A stretch of DNA of 35,123 nucleotides from a bacterium (GTDB lineage Bacteria; Bacillota_I; Bacilli_A; RF39; UBA660), in NCBI GenBank assembly GCA_030531425.1, contig JAUNNO010000010.1, positions 1-35,123 on the forward strand, read 5' to 3'. Position 1 is the stretch's first letter, and the number at the start of each line of letters is the position of its first letter. The notes under the pieces were generated by a model. That model worked only from the letters and a program-made list of their open reading frames with translations, made no database searches and was not told where the DNA came from. Below, in pieces: positions 25,532 to 33,491 of this stretch. A program made the position numbers and the translations under genes.

Positions 25532-26308
25532 TTATAAATACAATTCCATCATCAATAAATAATAATCAATTTTTTCTCTATCAGGAACAATATTTAGTTC
25601 ATTATAAAATTGCTGAATATACTCTTCACCATAATTACGTCTGATTGACTTTTCACAAATTGCTAAGTCAAACCACTTATCAGCAATTCCACACTCTCCC
25701 ACATCAATAAAACCAACAAATTTATCCTTTAAAGCAAATATATTAGGCAAACTTGTATCACCATGTGAGAAGCACTTTTCATCATTAAACTTATTTTCTT
25801 TTAAAAATCTAATGATATTTTCTAAACTTCCAAATTTTTTTAATGTTTCATCTTTTAAATCTTCTATATGAATTAAATTGTTTTTTACATTATTTTCTAC
25901 TAATGCTAACTTATAATCAATAGAAACATCAAAAGGACAATCACTAATATCAACATCATAAATTTGATTAAAAGCTTGTGCAATTACACTAATTCCTATT
26001 TTTGGATTATTTAAATAATATTCTGAGCATGCCATTTCGCCACCAACAGATTCTGTAATCAAATATTCCGTATCATCTGTATAATCATATAAAGTAATTA
26101 TAGGTACACTTAACTTATCATTAAGCCATTTAAGTTTTTCATATTCTGATGTAAGGTTGCCTTTAGATGAAATTTTAATAAAGTAAGTTTTATCTAACTT
26201 TTCAATTTCAAAAACTTGTGAATCAGAACAGCCAATACTAATTTCTTCTAATTTTGCATCTTCAATAAATGTTTTAACTTTTTCACTTAATTTATAATTA
26301 AAATTCAT
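25532..26308 (-). CDS. Aminoglycoside 3'-phosphotransferase-family kinase (APH(3')-like)
   Basis: This 258-residue protein is full length for APH(3') enzymes, which transfer phosphate from a nucleotide to kanamycin-type aminoglycosides. Lys45 in TYFIKIS is the ATP lysine. The Brenner motif is FSHGDTSLPNIF (catalytic Asp184, Asn189). GFIDVGECGIADKWFDLAICEKSIR has the metal-binding D-x-G (Asp202, Gly204) and the sequence that defines the APH(3') group. It ends KIDYYLLMMELYL. Divergence from APH(3')-III is clear, so the drug spectrum is unknown. It lies ten bases after the ABC-F gene in the same operon. Neighbouring recombinase remnants suggest acquisition by transfer. Confidence 0.88.
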   Translation of the reverse strand: MNFNYKLSEKVKTFIEDAKLEEISIGCSDSQVFEIEKLDKTYFIKISSKGNLTSEYEKLKWLNDKLSVPIITLYDYTDDTEYLITESVGGEMACSEYYLNNPKIGISVIAQAFNQIYDVDISDCPFDVSIDYKLALVENNVKNNLIHIEDLKDETLKKFGSLENIIRFLKENKFNDEKCFSHGDTSLPNIFALKDKFVGFIDVGECGIADKWFDLAICEKSIRRNYGEEYIQQFYNELNIVPDREKIDYYLLMMELYL

Positions 26309-26318
26309 TTTATGTCAC

Positions 26319-27980
26319 CTATTTTCTTCTACCATGTGAAATATTTTCAGAAGGAACTAACTTTTTTGTTTTTTGTTCTTTGAAATAATCGTAATTTCCT
26401 AAATATTGTTGAAACTTTTCATCTTCGATGTTAACTACTCTTTCAGCTAATCTATTGATAAAATATCTATCATGTGAAATAAAGAAAAGTGTTCCTTGGT
26501 ATTCACTAAGTGCCTCTTCTAACATTTCTTTTGTATCAATATCTATATGGTTTGTAGGCTCATCAAGAATTAAAAGATTAGCTTTCTTTTGAATTAATTC
26601 AAATAATTTTAAACGCACTTTTTCTCCTCCGGATAATTTACCTACTCTTTTAAATACATTCTCACCATAGAATAAAAACTTAGCTAAAGATGCTCTTAAA
26701 TGAGTCTCAGTACCATCATAAAACTTTCTAGCTGTATCTAATATTGTCGCATTCTCATCTTCAAATCTTATTTCTTGAGGAATATATCCTATTGAAACAT
26801 TGCTGCCAATTTTAATTTCACCTTGGTAAATATTATTACCATATAAAACAGCTTTAACAAATGTTGATTTACCTGATCCGTTTTTACCCATTAGGCACAC
26901 TTTCTCACCATATTTTAAATATAAATCAGCACCATCTAATATTACTTTGTCACCAACAATTATTCCTAAATCATCAGCAACCAAAACATCTTTACCAGAT
27001 CTACCATTTATTTCGAAACCTAATGGTAATTGCTTTTTAGATTCAGGTCTATCTAATAATTCCATTTTTTCAAGTTTTCTTTCAATGCAAGCAGCTCTTC
27101 TAAAGAATCTAGGATTATCGCCTCTTTCTCCCCATTCTTTTAATTTTTTTACAGCCGCTTTCATTGCTTCAATTTGCTTTTGTTGATTTTTATATTCGTC
27201 AAATTCAGCTAATGCTCTTCTTTCACTTTCTTCTAAATAATATGAATAATTACCATGATATACTTCATCCTTACCTTTATCAATTAAAACTGTTTTTGCA
27301 GCTACTTTATCTAAAAAGTATCTATCGTGTGAACTAATTATAATTGTTCCTTTATAATTAGTTAAAAACTGTTCGAACCACTCTAAAGTATCAATATCCA
27401 AATGATTTGTAGGTTCGTCCAATAACAAAATTTCAGGATTACTAATTATTAAAGATGCTAAATTAATAATAGTCTTCTCCCCACCAGAAAGTGTATTAAA
27501 GCTTCGATCTAACATATCATCAGATATTTTAAATCCATTACATATTTTACTTACTTTTTCATCTACTTCATATCCACCCATATCCATAAAGCGTTCTTGT
27601 AGTTTACTATATGTTTCAATGACAGAATTTAATTCTTCAGGAGATGCAGTAGATAATTTTTCTTCATATTCTCTTAATTGTCTTTCTAGCTTAAATATTT
27701 CTTCAAATGATTTTGTTAAAATATCTTTTACAGTAACGTTATCAGAAACTTTAGGAGGAATTTGGGATAATAAACCTATAGTAGCATTTCTTCTAATGGA
27801 AACTATTCCTTTATCTAAAGTTACTTCACCGGAAATAATCTTAAATAATGTAGTTTTACCACAACCATTTGGTCCTATCAAAGCAATTCTTTCCCCAGTT
27901 GTTGCCTCTAAATTAAAGCCATCAAAAACTTTTTTAAAACCAAAAGTCTTTTGAGCATTATTAACACTTATTTCTATCAT
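26319..27980 (-). CDS. ABC-F ATPase, probable ribosome-protection factor
   Basis: This 553-residue protein has two ABC domains and no membrane segment. Domain 1 has Walker A GPNGCGKTT (36-44), signature LSGGEKTIINLA and Walker B ILLLDEPTNHLDIDTLEWFEQFL. Domain 2 has GKNGSGKST, LSGGEKVRLKLFEL and LLILDEPTNHIDIDTKEMLEEAL. A charged linker of about 80 residues (about 245-325) containing KKLKEWGERGDNPRFFRRA is the tRNA-interacting arm of ABC-F proteins. Such proteins bind the ribosomal E site; some rescue translation from macrolides, lincosamides or phenicols, others are housekeeping. Pairing with aph favours resistance. Translation starts at ATG after AGAGGTGA. Confidence 0.9.
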   Translation of the reverse strand: MIEISVNNAQKTFGFKKVFDGFNLEATTGERIALIGPNGCGKTTLFKIISGEVTLDKGIVSIRRNATIGLLSQIPPKVSDNVTVKDILTKSFEEIFKLERQLREYEEKLSTASPEELNSVIETYSKLQERFMDMGGYEVDEKVSKICNGFKISDDMLDRSFNTLSGGEKTIINLASLIISNPEILLLDEPTNHLDIDTLEWFEQFLTNYKGTIIISSHDRYFLDKVAAKTVLIDKGKDEVYHGNYSYYLEESERRALAEFDEYKNQQKQIEAMKAAVKKLKEWGERGDNPRFFRRAACIERKLEKMELLDRPESKKQLPLGFEINGRSGKDVLVADDLGIIVGDKVILDGADLYLKYGEKVCLMGKNGSGKSTFVKAVLYGNNIYQGEIKIGSNVSIGYIPQEIRFEDENATILDTARKFYDGTETHLRASLAKFLFYGENVFKRVGKLSGGEKVRLKLFELIQKKANLLILDEPTNHIDIDTKEMLEEALSEYQGTLFFISHDRYFINRLAERVVNIEDEKFQQYLGNYDYFKEQKTKKLVPSENISHGRRK

Positions 27981-28011
27981 CGTAATTCACCTCTTTTTCA
28001 TTGCACATAGT

Positions 28012-28020
28012 ATTATAGCA
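28012..28020 (-). promoter_or_regulatory. Extended -10 promoter of the ABC-F/aph operon
   Basis: TGCTATAAT on the minus strand lies 32 bases upstream of the ABC-F ATG. No recognisable -35 lies at 16-18 bases, so the extended element probably compensates. Confidence 0.6.
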
Positions 28021-28111
28021 TAAAATCCATTAATTACACTAGATTACCAACAATTCCTTTTAAAAAGTAAATGTCTATAATAAATATGCTTTTGTAATTT
28101 AGTCTTTCAAT

Positions 28112-28168
28112 AGTTTTAGTCAAGGACAAGACGCTAGTCTTGTTTATCTTGATCCTTGACTAAAAACT
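28112..28168. promoter_or_regulatory. Branched 57-base dyad
   Basis: Outer arms AGTTTTAGTCAAGGA and TCCTTGACTAAAAACT pair with one bulged base. Between them, CAAGAC-GCTA-GTCTTG (28127-28142) forms an inner hairpin. No U-tract follows on the minus strand. Confidence 0.6.
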
Positions 28169-28189
28169 TTTATCATATAATATTTTTTG

Positions 28190-28215
28190 GCAAAAGTGCA
28201 GTCTTGTACTTTTGC
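28190..28215. promoter_or_regulatory. Hairpin sharing a loop sequence with the 28112 dyad
   Basis: The stem GCAAAAGT/ACTTTTGC has a ten-base loop that reads ACAAGACTGC on the minus strand. ACAAGACT also occurs in the 28112-28168 dyad, so alternative pairing between the two is possible. Confidence 0.5.
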
Positions 28216-28245
28216 TTATTTACTATATAATACTTTTTTTATCAT
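28216..28245 (-). CDS. Possible nine-codon leader peptide
   Basis: On the minus strand AAAGGAG is followed directly by ATG and the peptide MIKKVLYSK-stop. The stop codon abuts the 28190-28215 hairpin. The arrangement resembles leader peptides of antibiotic-inducible attenuators. However, there is no visible promoter between it and the preceding terminator, the Shine-Dalgarno spacing is very short, and the ABC-F gene has its own promoter downstream. It may be chance or a relic. Confidence 0.25.
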   Translation of the reverse strand: MIKKVLYSK

Positions 28246-28260
28246 CTCCTTTAATTACAA

Positions 28261-28285
28261 CAAAAAAAGACTATTTCTAGTCTTT
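28261..28285 (-). terminator. Terminator downstream of the radical SAM operon
   Basis: The 8-bp stem AAAGACTA/TAGTCTTT with loop TTTC is followed by seven T residues on the minus strand. It is about 225 bases past the glycosyltransferase stop, with no nearer hairpin, so it is the likely end of that operon. Confidence 0.7.
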
Positions 28286-28510
28286 CTTGTATTTTTAATA
28301 TTTCACGCTTATGCGTTCTAATTTTTTCTCGCTTTAATTGCAGCTTGTACCGCGTCCTTTATTGGGGATAGATGAACTACCTATCTATTTGCTAAAAAAA
28401 TAATTATTATTTTAAAATTAAAACACCTTCATCGTTAATACAATATGATTGTACCATCAAAGTTTTATAAATACAAATTCATCATTTGCTTCTTTACTTT
28501 ATTAAAATTT

Positions 28511-29353
28511 TTAATTTGTTTTATAACTCTTTTTCCTAATATTATATCTATTTTCAACATCTTTATAATAACTTTCTTTAGTTTCTAAAGATATAATTGT
28601 TTTATTTATATAATATTTAGCTAATTCTACCATTTCTTTTAATATTTTTAACTTATAAATAGCACATTTAGTTGAATTAGTAGATAAACTACTATCATAT
28701 TTTAAATAATGATATCCTACATAATCTATTGCCTTTAATTTACTAGATTTTGCTATAAGATACGGAGTTATAGCAAAATCTTCTAGTACACGCACATTAG
28801 GATACTGCACATCATTAAAGAGTTCTCTCTTTATTGCATAAGTCCATGGAAACGTATTTATATTTCTTTCGCCAAAACACCAAAGCAAGAAGGCTTCTTC
28901 ACCTGATATAATATCTGTTGGATTACAAGAATATCTATATAAATTTTTTCCTTGCTCATTTATAATTTGTTTTTCACCTACTGGTTCTATAACGTTTTGA
29001 AATCTTATAATATCTAAATCTAAAGTATAATATTTGTCTATTTCATGTAATAATGAAACCTCAACATAGTCATCCGGATCAACAGTCAACAAATACTTGC
29101 CTTTAGCTTTAGAAATAAGGATATTTCTTGTTTCTCCAATACCTAAATTTTCTTCGTTTCTATATACCATTAATTTATCACAAGATTTTTCTATTTCTTT
29201 TAAATATTCATATGATCCATCAGAAGAATAATCATCTACAACAATAATTTCATAATCAGAAAAATTTTGATTAATAATTGTAAAAAAATATTTCTTCAAA
29301 CATTCTATTTTATTATAAACTGGAACCATTATTGTATATTTAATCATCATCAT
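28511..29353 (-). CDS. Family 2 glycosyltransferase
   Basis: This 280-residue GT-A-fold protein has YTIMVPVYNKIECLKKYF at the start and EIIVVDDYSSDGS (about 35-47). The NLGIGETRN segment and the metal-binding TVDPDDYVE (Asp92, Asp94) follow. The second half (LEDFAITPYLI) contains the ED motif typical of GT2 enzymes. It transfers a sugar from a nucleotide sugar; the acceptor is unknown. No membrane helices are seen. It starts inside the end of the upstream radical SAM gene (14-base overlap). Three ATG codons in a row follow AGGAG, and the second or third has better spacing than the first, so the true N-terminus may lack one or two Met. It is the last gene of the nine-gene operon. Confidence 0.9.
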   Translation of the reverse strand: MMMIKYTIMVPVYNKIECLKKYFFTIINQNFSDYEIIVVDDYSSDGSYEYLKEIEKSCDKLMVYRNEENLGIGETRNILISKAKGKYLLTVDPDDYVEVSLLHEIDKYYTLDLDIIRFQNVIEPVGEKQIINEQGKNLYRYSCNPTDIISGEEAFLLWCFGERNINTFPWTYAIKRELFNDVQYPNVRVLEDFAITPYLIAKSSKLKAIDYVGYHYLKYDSSLSTNSTKCAIYKLKILKEMVELAKYYINKTIISLETKESYYKDVENRYNIRKKSYKTN

Positions 29354-30146
29354 TCTCTCCTAAGCAAAATGTTTTATTACATAGAACACATTCTCCAAAA
29401 TCATCTATAATTTTCTTATTATATTCTTCTTTTTTATTTACTAAATTTATAGCAGCCAAAATATCCCCAGAAAGTATTAACTTGAAAAAATCATCTTTCA
29501 ACTTTTTTTCAATATTATCGAAACTATCATTAATAATATTACCTAAAGGTGGAATACACTTCCAAGTGCATATATACACATCACCATTAACATCCAAAAA
29601 CAAATAAGGCGTATTAATTGTTTTGGTAGTATTCATACAATTTCGTTTTTCAATATACTTATCATTCAAATTTTTGGCTTTTCCTATATTTACAACTTTA
29701 TCTTGTACTAAAAATTTAATAACTGGTGTATTGTATGATTCATATTGCTTTAAGTTACGAACCTCTTCTAAATCTACACCGCCATCTTTATGAAATAGAT
29801 CATCTGAAAATCTTATAGAGTCAACACCCATTTTTTTAAGTTCAATAAATAGTTCTTTAGAATTTTTATTCTTATAAAAATAAATACCATTTGATTCTAA
29901 TTCTATTTTTATTTCTTTATTTTTTTCTTTTATCCTTTTGATAGTATAAAAAAGTAATTCTTTTACTAAAAAGATTTCTCCTCCAGTTAAAGTAACAGAT
30001 ATAGTACTATTTGGCATCTTTTCAACTATTTTATCAATATCTTCAAAAGACATTGTTTTTTTGTTTTTATTACTATTTAAATTCATATAACAATGTGAAC
30101 AATTAGCATTACACATCTCAGTTAAAATAATATTAAATTTATACAT
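29340..30146 (-). CDS. Radical SAM protein with C-terminal SPASM-like cysteines
   Basis: This 268-residue protein has the [4Fe-4S]/SAM-binding motif C-x3-C-x2-C at the start (TEMCNANCSHCY, Cys12, 16, 19). It also has the SAM-binding TLTGGEIFL (about 53-61) and IELESNGIYF. The C-terminal part has YLFLDVNGDVYICTWKCIPPLGNI, like the strand before a SPASM or twitch cluster, then CVLCNKTFCLGEN. Such proteins act on peptides, sugars or other small substrates. It lies nine bases after the larger radical SAM gene, with AGGTGAAG before its ATG. The reaction cannot be predicted; its partner genes suggest one shared pathway. Confidence 0.87.
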   Translation of the reverse strand: MYKFNIILTEMCNANCSHCYMNLNSNKNKKTMSFEDIDKIVEKMPNSTISVTLTGGEIFLVKELLFYTIKRIKEKNKEIKIELESNGIYFYKNKNSKELFIELKKMGVDSIRFSDDLFHKDGGVDLEEVRNLKQYESYNTPVIKFLVQDKVVNIGKAKNLNDKYIEKRNCMNTTKTINTPYLFLDVNGDVYICTWKCIPPLGNIINDSFDNIEKKLKDDFFKLILSGDILAAINLVNKKEEYNKKIIDDFGECVLCNKTFCLGENDDD

Positions 30147-30154
30147 ATCTTCAC

Positions 30155-31504
30155 CTAATAAGTCAACATAAACTCGACATCATTTAAATCATTTAACATT
30201 GATAATTGTGCTCTAATTAAATCCATAACCTGATTATCATAAATAGAACAGCAAGAAGAACATTTTTCTGGAACACATTTTCTAATTCTACACCCGTTTT
30301 CTCCATCGATTATTTCTTCTAACTCTTTTTCTTTACCTAATAATTTCCCATAATGAGAATCTTTAATATCTTTTATTTTTTCCCAATGAGTACAAATAAC
30401 TAAATTAGGCCCATATAGAATTGGTGATACTAACGAACTATAACATTGACTTGGCTTATAATTATCATCTAATTTTCTGTCATAATACATATAATCTAAT
30501 TTGCTAGGAACTTGAATATGCATTAAACCATATTTTTTATAATTTTCATTTAATTGTTTTAATTCTAAAACTGCCTCTTTATTTAATTTATATTTTTCAA
30601 TTTCTTCTCCTTCAGGAACTAGGATTTTTACTATTTGAAAACTATCTGCTCCAATTTCACCTAATCTTTTAGCAGTTTTAATATACTCTCCAACATTTTC
30701 TGGTCTCATACAGGTTCTGGCGCCTATCATTAATTCTCCTTCTCTACCATATTTTTTTCTTCTATCAACTAATTTTCGAATTAAATTCATTGCGTCATCA
30801 TAAGTAAATTCTTGATTTTTATTTTTTTGAATAGAATATTTAGAATACGCATCATTACATACACCAGGAAAACTAATTCTAACATAATATGCATATTTTG
30901 CTAAAGCATCTATTGTTTCTTCTGTCAACCTTGAACCAGAAGAAATATAAACACATCGCATATTACATTCTTCTTTTGCATATTTTATTAATTCTGTCCT
31001 ATAAGGATACATATCAGGATTACCCTCGCCAGACATTTCAAATCTCAAACTATCTAATCCCCTTTTTTTTGAATAACGAGCTATTTCTTTTAATACCTTT
31101 TTATAATGATTAATATCAAAATTTGTAAAATTCAAATTATCCTTCGCCCATTTTCTAGTATCCACAGCAAGGCAGTCTTTGCAATTAAAATCACAAAAAT
31201 TATAATCATGCGAATCTAATGACATAATAGGAAAATTTGAAATTTCACCCTTCATTTTCATTAACATAATATTAGCATAATCTAAAATGCTTAAAGGATA
31301 AAAATGTTGATTATGAATCAGGCTCAATTCAAAAATTACTTTTTGAGTACTTTTCTCTACTAATATCAAACTTTTAGCTTTCATCAGTCTTTCTTTATTA
31401 TTCAAGCAATTAATACTTCTATTTATATATTCATTAGCCTCATTTTCTATATGTTTATCAGGGATTGAATATACTACATTATTTTTATCAATCGCTATTT
31501 TCAT
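30155..31504 (-). CDS. Radical SAM protein, 449 residues, with cysteine-rich C-terminus
   Basis: An N-terminal domain of about 90 residues precedes the radical SAM core. The cluster motif is YNFCDFNCKDCLAVDTRKW (Cys104, 108, 111). FEMSGEGNPDMYPYR replaces the usual GGEP motif, and ISSGSRLTEE and VRISFPG are barrel strands. Near the C-terminus, CYSSLVSPILYGPNLVICTHWEK and CRIRKCVPEKCSSCCS supply up to seven cysteines for auxiliary clusters. I could not assign it to a named subfamily. The start is the ATG at 31504; a TTG one codon upstream is unlikely. It overlaps the end of the preceding DUF402 gene by 17 bases, so translation is coupled. Confidence 0.85.
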   Translation of the reverse strand: MKIAIDKNNVVYSIPDKHIENEANEYINRSINCLNNKERLMKAKSLILVEKSTQKVIFELSLIHNQHFYPLSILDYANIMLMKMKGEISNFPIMSLDSHDYNFCDFNCKDCLAVDTRKWAKDNLNFTNFDINHYKKVLKEIARYSKKRGLDSLRFEMSGEGNPDMYPYRTELIKYAKEECNMRCVYISSGSRLTEETIDALAKYAYYVRISFPGVCNDAYSKYSIQKNKNQEFTYDDAMNLIRKLVDRRKKYGREGELMIGARTCMRPENVGEYIKTAKRLGEIGADSFQIVKILVPEGEEIEKYKLNKEAVLELKQLNENYKKYGLMHIQVPSKLDYMYYDRKLDDNYKPSQCYSSLVSPILYGPNLVICTHWEKIKDIKDSHYGKLLGKEKELEEIIDGENGCRIRKCVPEKCSSCCSIYDNQVMDLIRAQLSMLNDLNDVEFMLTY

Positions 31505-31970
31505 CAAAATTCACCACTTTCTTAATTTTTAAAATCAAATTTTTCATATCTAAATTTAATTTCATAATTTTTTCTAAACTGTGCTTTAAATATCCATCAT
31601 CATTAATCAACTTTTCTCCATGATATACCTTATCTTTACCATTTACCTTTACATATGACAAACCTAAATCTTCATAAACCGGTATATTATCTTTAATATC
31701 ATTATTTTTAGTAACTGTATAATATTCTTCTATAATATTTAAACTACTATCTAAAAATAAGCGACATATATAATAATCATTTAAATTAACTATTTCAACT
31801 ATATAATAATCATTATCTATTAATTTAATTTCTTCTCCAAATTCCACAAGAGAAAAAGGATTTACAATTTTTACAATTTTTTTTATTATAATTACTTCAT
31901 TATCATTTTTATATAAATATAACTTATATTCACTAACATCTCTAAGATATGTACTTGAACTATACTTCAT
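31488..31970 (-). CDS. DUF402-like protein B, divergent paralogue
   Basis: This 160-residue protein is homologous to the gene just upstream: TYLRDVSEY matches TYLRHVSEY, then NPFSL, IDNDYYIVEI, LFLDSSLNIIEEYY and IPVYEDLGL. These follow the DUF402 (FomD/Ntdp) beta-barrel, whose members hydrolyse nucleotides or nucleotide adducts using several acidic residues. This copy lacks the C-terminal LDEEELENAY-type block and has KSL/KIM-rich helices instead, so it may be non-catalytic. It starts 11 bases inside the end of DUF402 copy A, with AAAGGAAT before its ATG. Stop codon TGA. Confidence 0.7.
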   Translation of the reverse strand: MKYSSSTYLRDVSEYKLYLYKNDNEVIIIKKIVKIVNPFSLVEFGEEIKLIDNDYYIVEIVNLNDYYICRLFLDSSLNIIEEYYTVTKNNDIKDNIPVYEDLGLSYVKVNGKDKVYHGEKLINDDGYLKHSLEKIMKLNLDMKNLILKIKKVVNFDENSD

Positions 31971-32469
31971 CTAATAATTCCTTTACATCTAGATTCAAGT
32001 ATTTATTACTATGATTTTTTATTTCATCTAATAATTTATTTTTTGTTTCAATAGCAATATTATATGTATCAGAATCTATTAAATTATTTTGATAAGCATT
32101 TTCCAATTCTTCTTCATCTAAAACTTCTACGTTATTGTTTGTAATAGTAATATCTAAATATAAATCATCATAATAAGGTATTTTACTATCTAGATCAATT
32201 CCACAACCATTTGTTATATCAATATAACGTTCAATTAAATTTTTTTCACTATCTAAGTATGCTCTAATAGCATAATTCTCATTTTTGGGTAATATTTCTA
32301 TTATATAATAATTATTATCTATTACTTTTAAACCATTACTTAAAATAAACGGATCTGTTTTTATTATCTTTTTCTTTACCAGATAATAATCATCATTTGT
32401 AAAAGAAAATTCTATTATATATTCACTAACATGTCTTAAATATGTTTTACTTAATAATTTTTTTCTCAT
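31960..32469 (-). CDS. DUF402 (FomD/Ntdp-like) protein A
   Basis: The frame is open from 32586, but the first 39 residues are hydrophobic run-off over the preceding gene. The likely start is the ATG at 32469 after AAAGGAAGAG (169 residues, MRKKLLSKTYLRHVSEY). It fits DUF402 well: DNNYYIIEILPKNENYAIRAYLD, ERYIDITNG, then IPYYDDLYLDI (about 98-107), VEVLDEEELENAYQNNLI (about 114-131) and a final helix. DUF402 proteins known include S. aureus Ntdp (nucleoside tri/diphosphatase) and FomD (hydrolysis of a cytidylyl phosphonate in fosfomycin synthesis). Here the acidic residues are kept, so it is probably an active metal-dependent phosphohydrolase. It overlaps the neighbouring genes at both ends. 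Confidence 0.82.
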   Translation of the reverse strand: MRKKLLSKTYLRHVSEYIIEFSFTNDDYYLVKKKIIKTDPFILSNGLKVIDNNYYIIEILPKNENYAIRAYLDSEKNLIERYIDITNGCGIDLDSKIPYYDDLYLDITITNNNVEVLDEEELENAYQNNLIDSDTYNIAIETKNKLLDEIKNHSNKYLNLDVKELLDEV

Positions 32470-32938
32470 ATTTTTTACACTCTTCCTTTCCATATAAATC
32501 ATATCCTTTATTGCATAATAAATTATAATATAGATAATCATAATAAGAATTTGTTGGGTTAGGAATAATAACCTCTGACCATCCATAATTTAAATATGAG
32601 GCTATAGCATTATTAATTACACCGTTTAAATGGTCATCACAATAAACAATTTTATTTTGACCACAATGCATCACTTGCAAAGCATGCAATCTCATAATCA
32701 TGTAGTCTTTATAATCTTTAATAAAATCATTAATATAACTATTATAATAATTTCCCTCAATAAATTTTTTTGCCATTTCTTCATGAAAACGTGCATATTC
32801 TTTAGTTAACATTTCTCCAGTTTGTAATATATATCCCTTCGGAATATATAATTCCCTATTATATCTATCGTTTGGATACTTACTATTATCAAATTTTAAA
32901 CTGTTTCCTATTATATATATTCCATTATTTTTTTTCAT
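32447..32938 (-). CDS. Hypothetical protein, 163 residues
   Basis: I do not recognise this protein. It is soluble, with no signal or membrane segment. It has an N-terminal strand-like part (GIYIIGNSLKF), IPKGYILQTGEMLTKEYARFHEEM, a YNSYINDFIKDYKDYMIMRLHALQVM helical region, KIVYCDDHLNGVI and YGWSEVIIPNP, and a Lys/Glu-rich end. Aromatic residues are frequent. The ATG at 32938 follows AGGTGA. It lies between the phosphoesterase (10-base gap) and DUF402 copy A (23-base overlap), so it belongs to the operon and is probably required for its function. Short length and lack of catalytic motifs would fit a small partner or binding protein, but that is a guess. Confidence 0.7.
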   Translation of the reverse strand: MKKNNGIYIIGNSLKFDNSKYPNDRYNRELYIPKGYILQTGEMLTKEYARFHEEMAKKFIEGNYYNSYINDFIKDYKDYMIMRLHALQVMHCGQNKIVYCDDHLNGVINNAIASYLNYGWSEVIIPNPTNSYYDYLYYNLLCNKGYDLYGKEECKKYEKKIIK

Positions 32939-32948
32939 TATAAATCAC

Positions 32949-33491
32949 CTATAAATTAATATTTTCAATAATATTATCATTAATATCATATATTGTTATT
33001 GTTTTATTTTCATAGATAGCATACGTAGGTGCATAATTATTTTTAGGTAAAGAAATTGAACCTACATTTATATATGTCATATCCTTATCTTTTTTTATAA
33101 ATGGAATATGTTCATGACCATAAACTAATATTCCTTTGTGATTAAATTTTCTATTTTTTTCAAAACTATATTCATTTCCATGTGTAATATATATATCTAA
33201 TCCATCGGTATTAATTAAGGAAAGTCCACTGCAAATTGGAAAATCACTAGCCTTTACATCTACGGAACTATCACAATTTCCCATCATACATATTAATTTA
33301 TCTTGATGTTTTGTTAAAAAATCAAAAACTTTTTTACTACTAATTTTATATTTATTATCATATGATGGCCCAGCATAATATAAGTCACCCAAACATACTA
33401 ATTTATCTATTCTTTCGTTTTTTATTTTCTTTTCTATTATATTAAGATTAGTTGCTATACCATGTATATCCGAAATAAATAAAATTTTCAC
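32949..33491 (-). CDS. YfcE/MJ0936-family metallophosphoesterase
   Basis: This 180-residue calcineurin-like phosphodiesterase has every metal-binding motif: SDIHG (Asp8, His10), CLGDLYYAG (Asp36), MMGNCDS (Asn72), YITHGNEY (His104) and VYGHEHIPF (His126, His128). INVGSISLP follows. Family members cleave simple phosphodiesters in vitro and mostly lack a known substrate. The start codon is GTG, sharing a G with the TAG stop of the upstream kinase-like gene (TAGTG), with AAGGTGA as ribosome-binding site. It sits in an operon of nucleotide-related folds, so a nucleotide or sugar-phosphate diester is a reasonable substrate guess. Confidence 0.9.
   Translation of the reverse strand: MKILFISDIHGIATNLNIIEKKIKNERIDKLVCLGDLYYAGPSYDNKYKISSKKVFDFLTKHQDKLICMMGNCDSSVDVKASDFPICSGLSLINTDGLDIYITHGNEYSFEKNRKFNHKGILVYGHEHIPFIKKDKDMTYINVGSISLPKNNYAPTYAIYENKTITIYDINDNIIENINL

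Larger units (their letters stand above)
27981..28510. other. 530-bp non-coding stretch upstream of the ABC-F gene
   Basis: No full gene is visible. From left to right it holds an extended -10 promoter for the ABC-F gene, two large dyads (28112-28168 and 28190-28215), a possible nine-codon leader ORF, a terminator (28266-28285) and a short coding-like tail (about 28326-28370). I see nothing more in 28371-28510 apart from AT-rich sequence. Confidence 0.5.

Noticed and set aside
32470-32586. Hydrophobic 39-residue N-terminus on DUF402 copy A that looks like a membrane anchor
   Set aside because: It is read-through of the preceding gene in another frame; homology to copy B begins just after the ATG at 32469.
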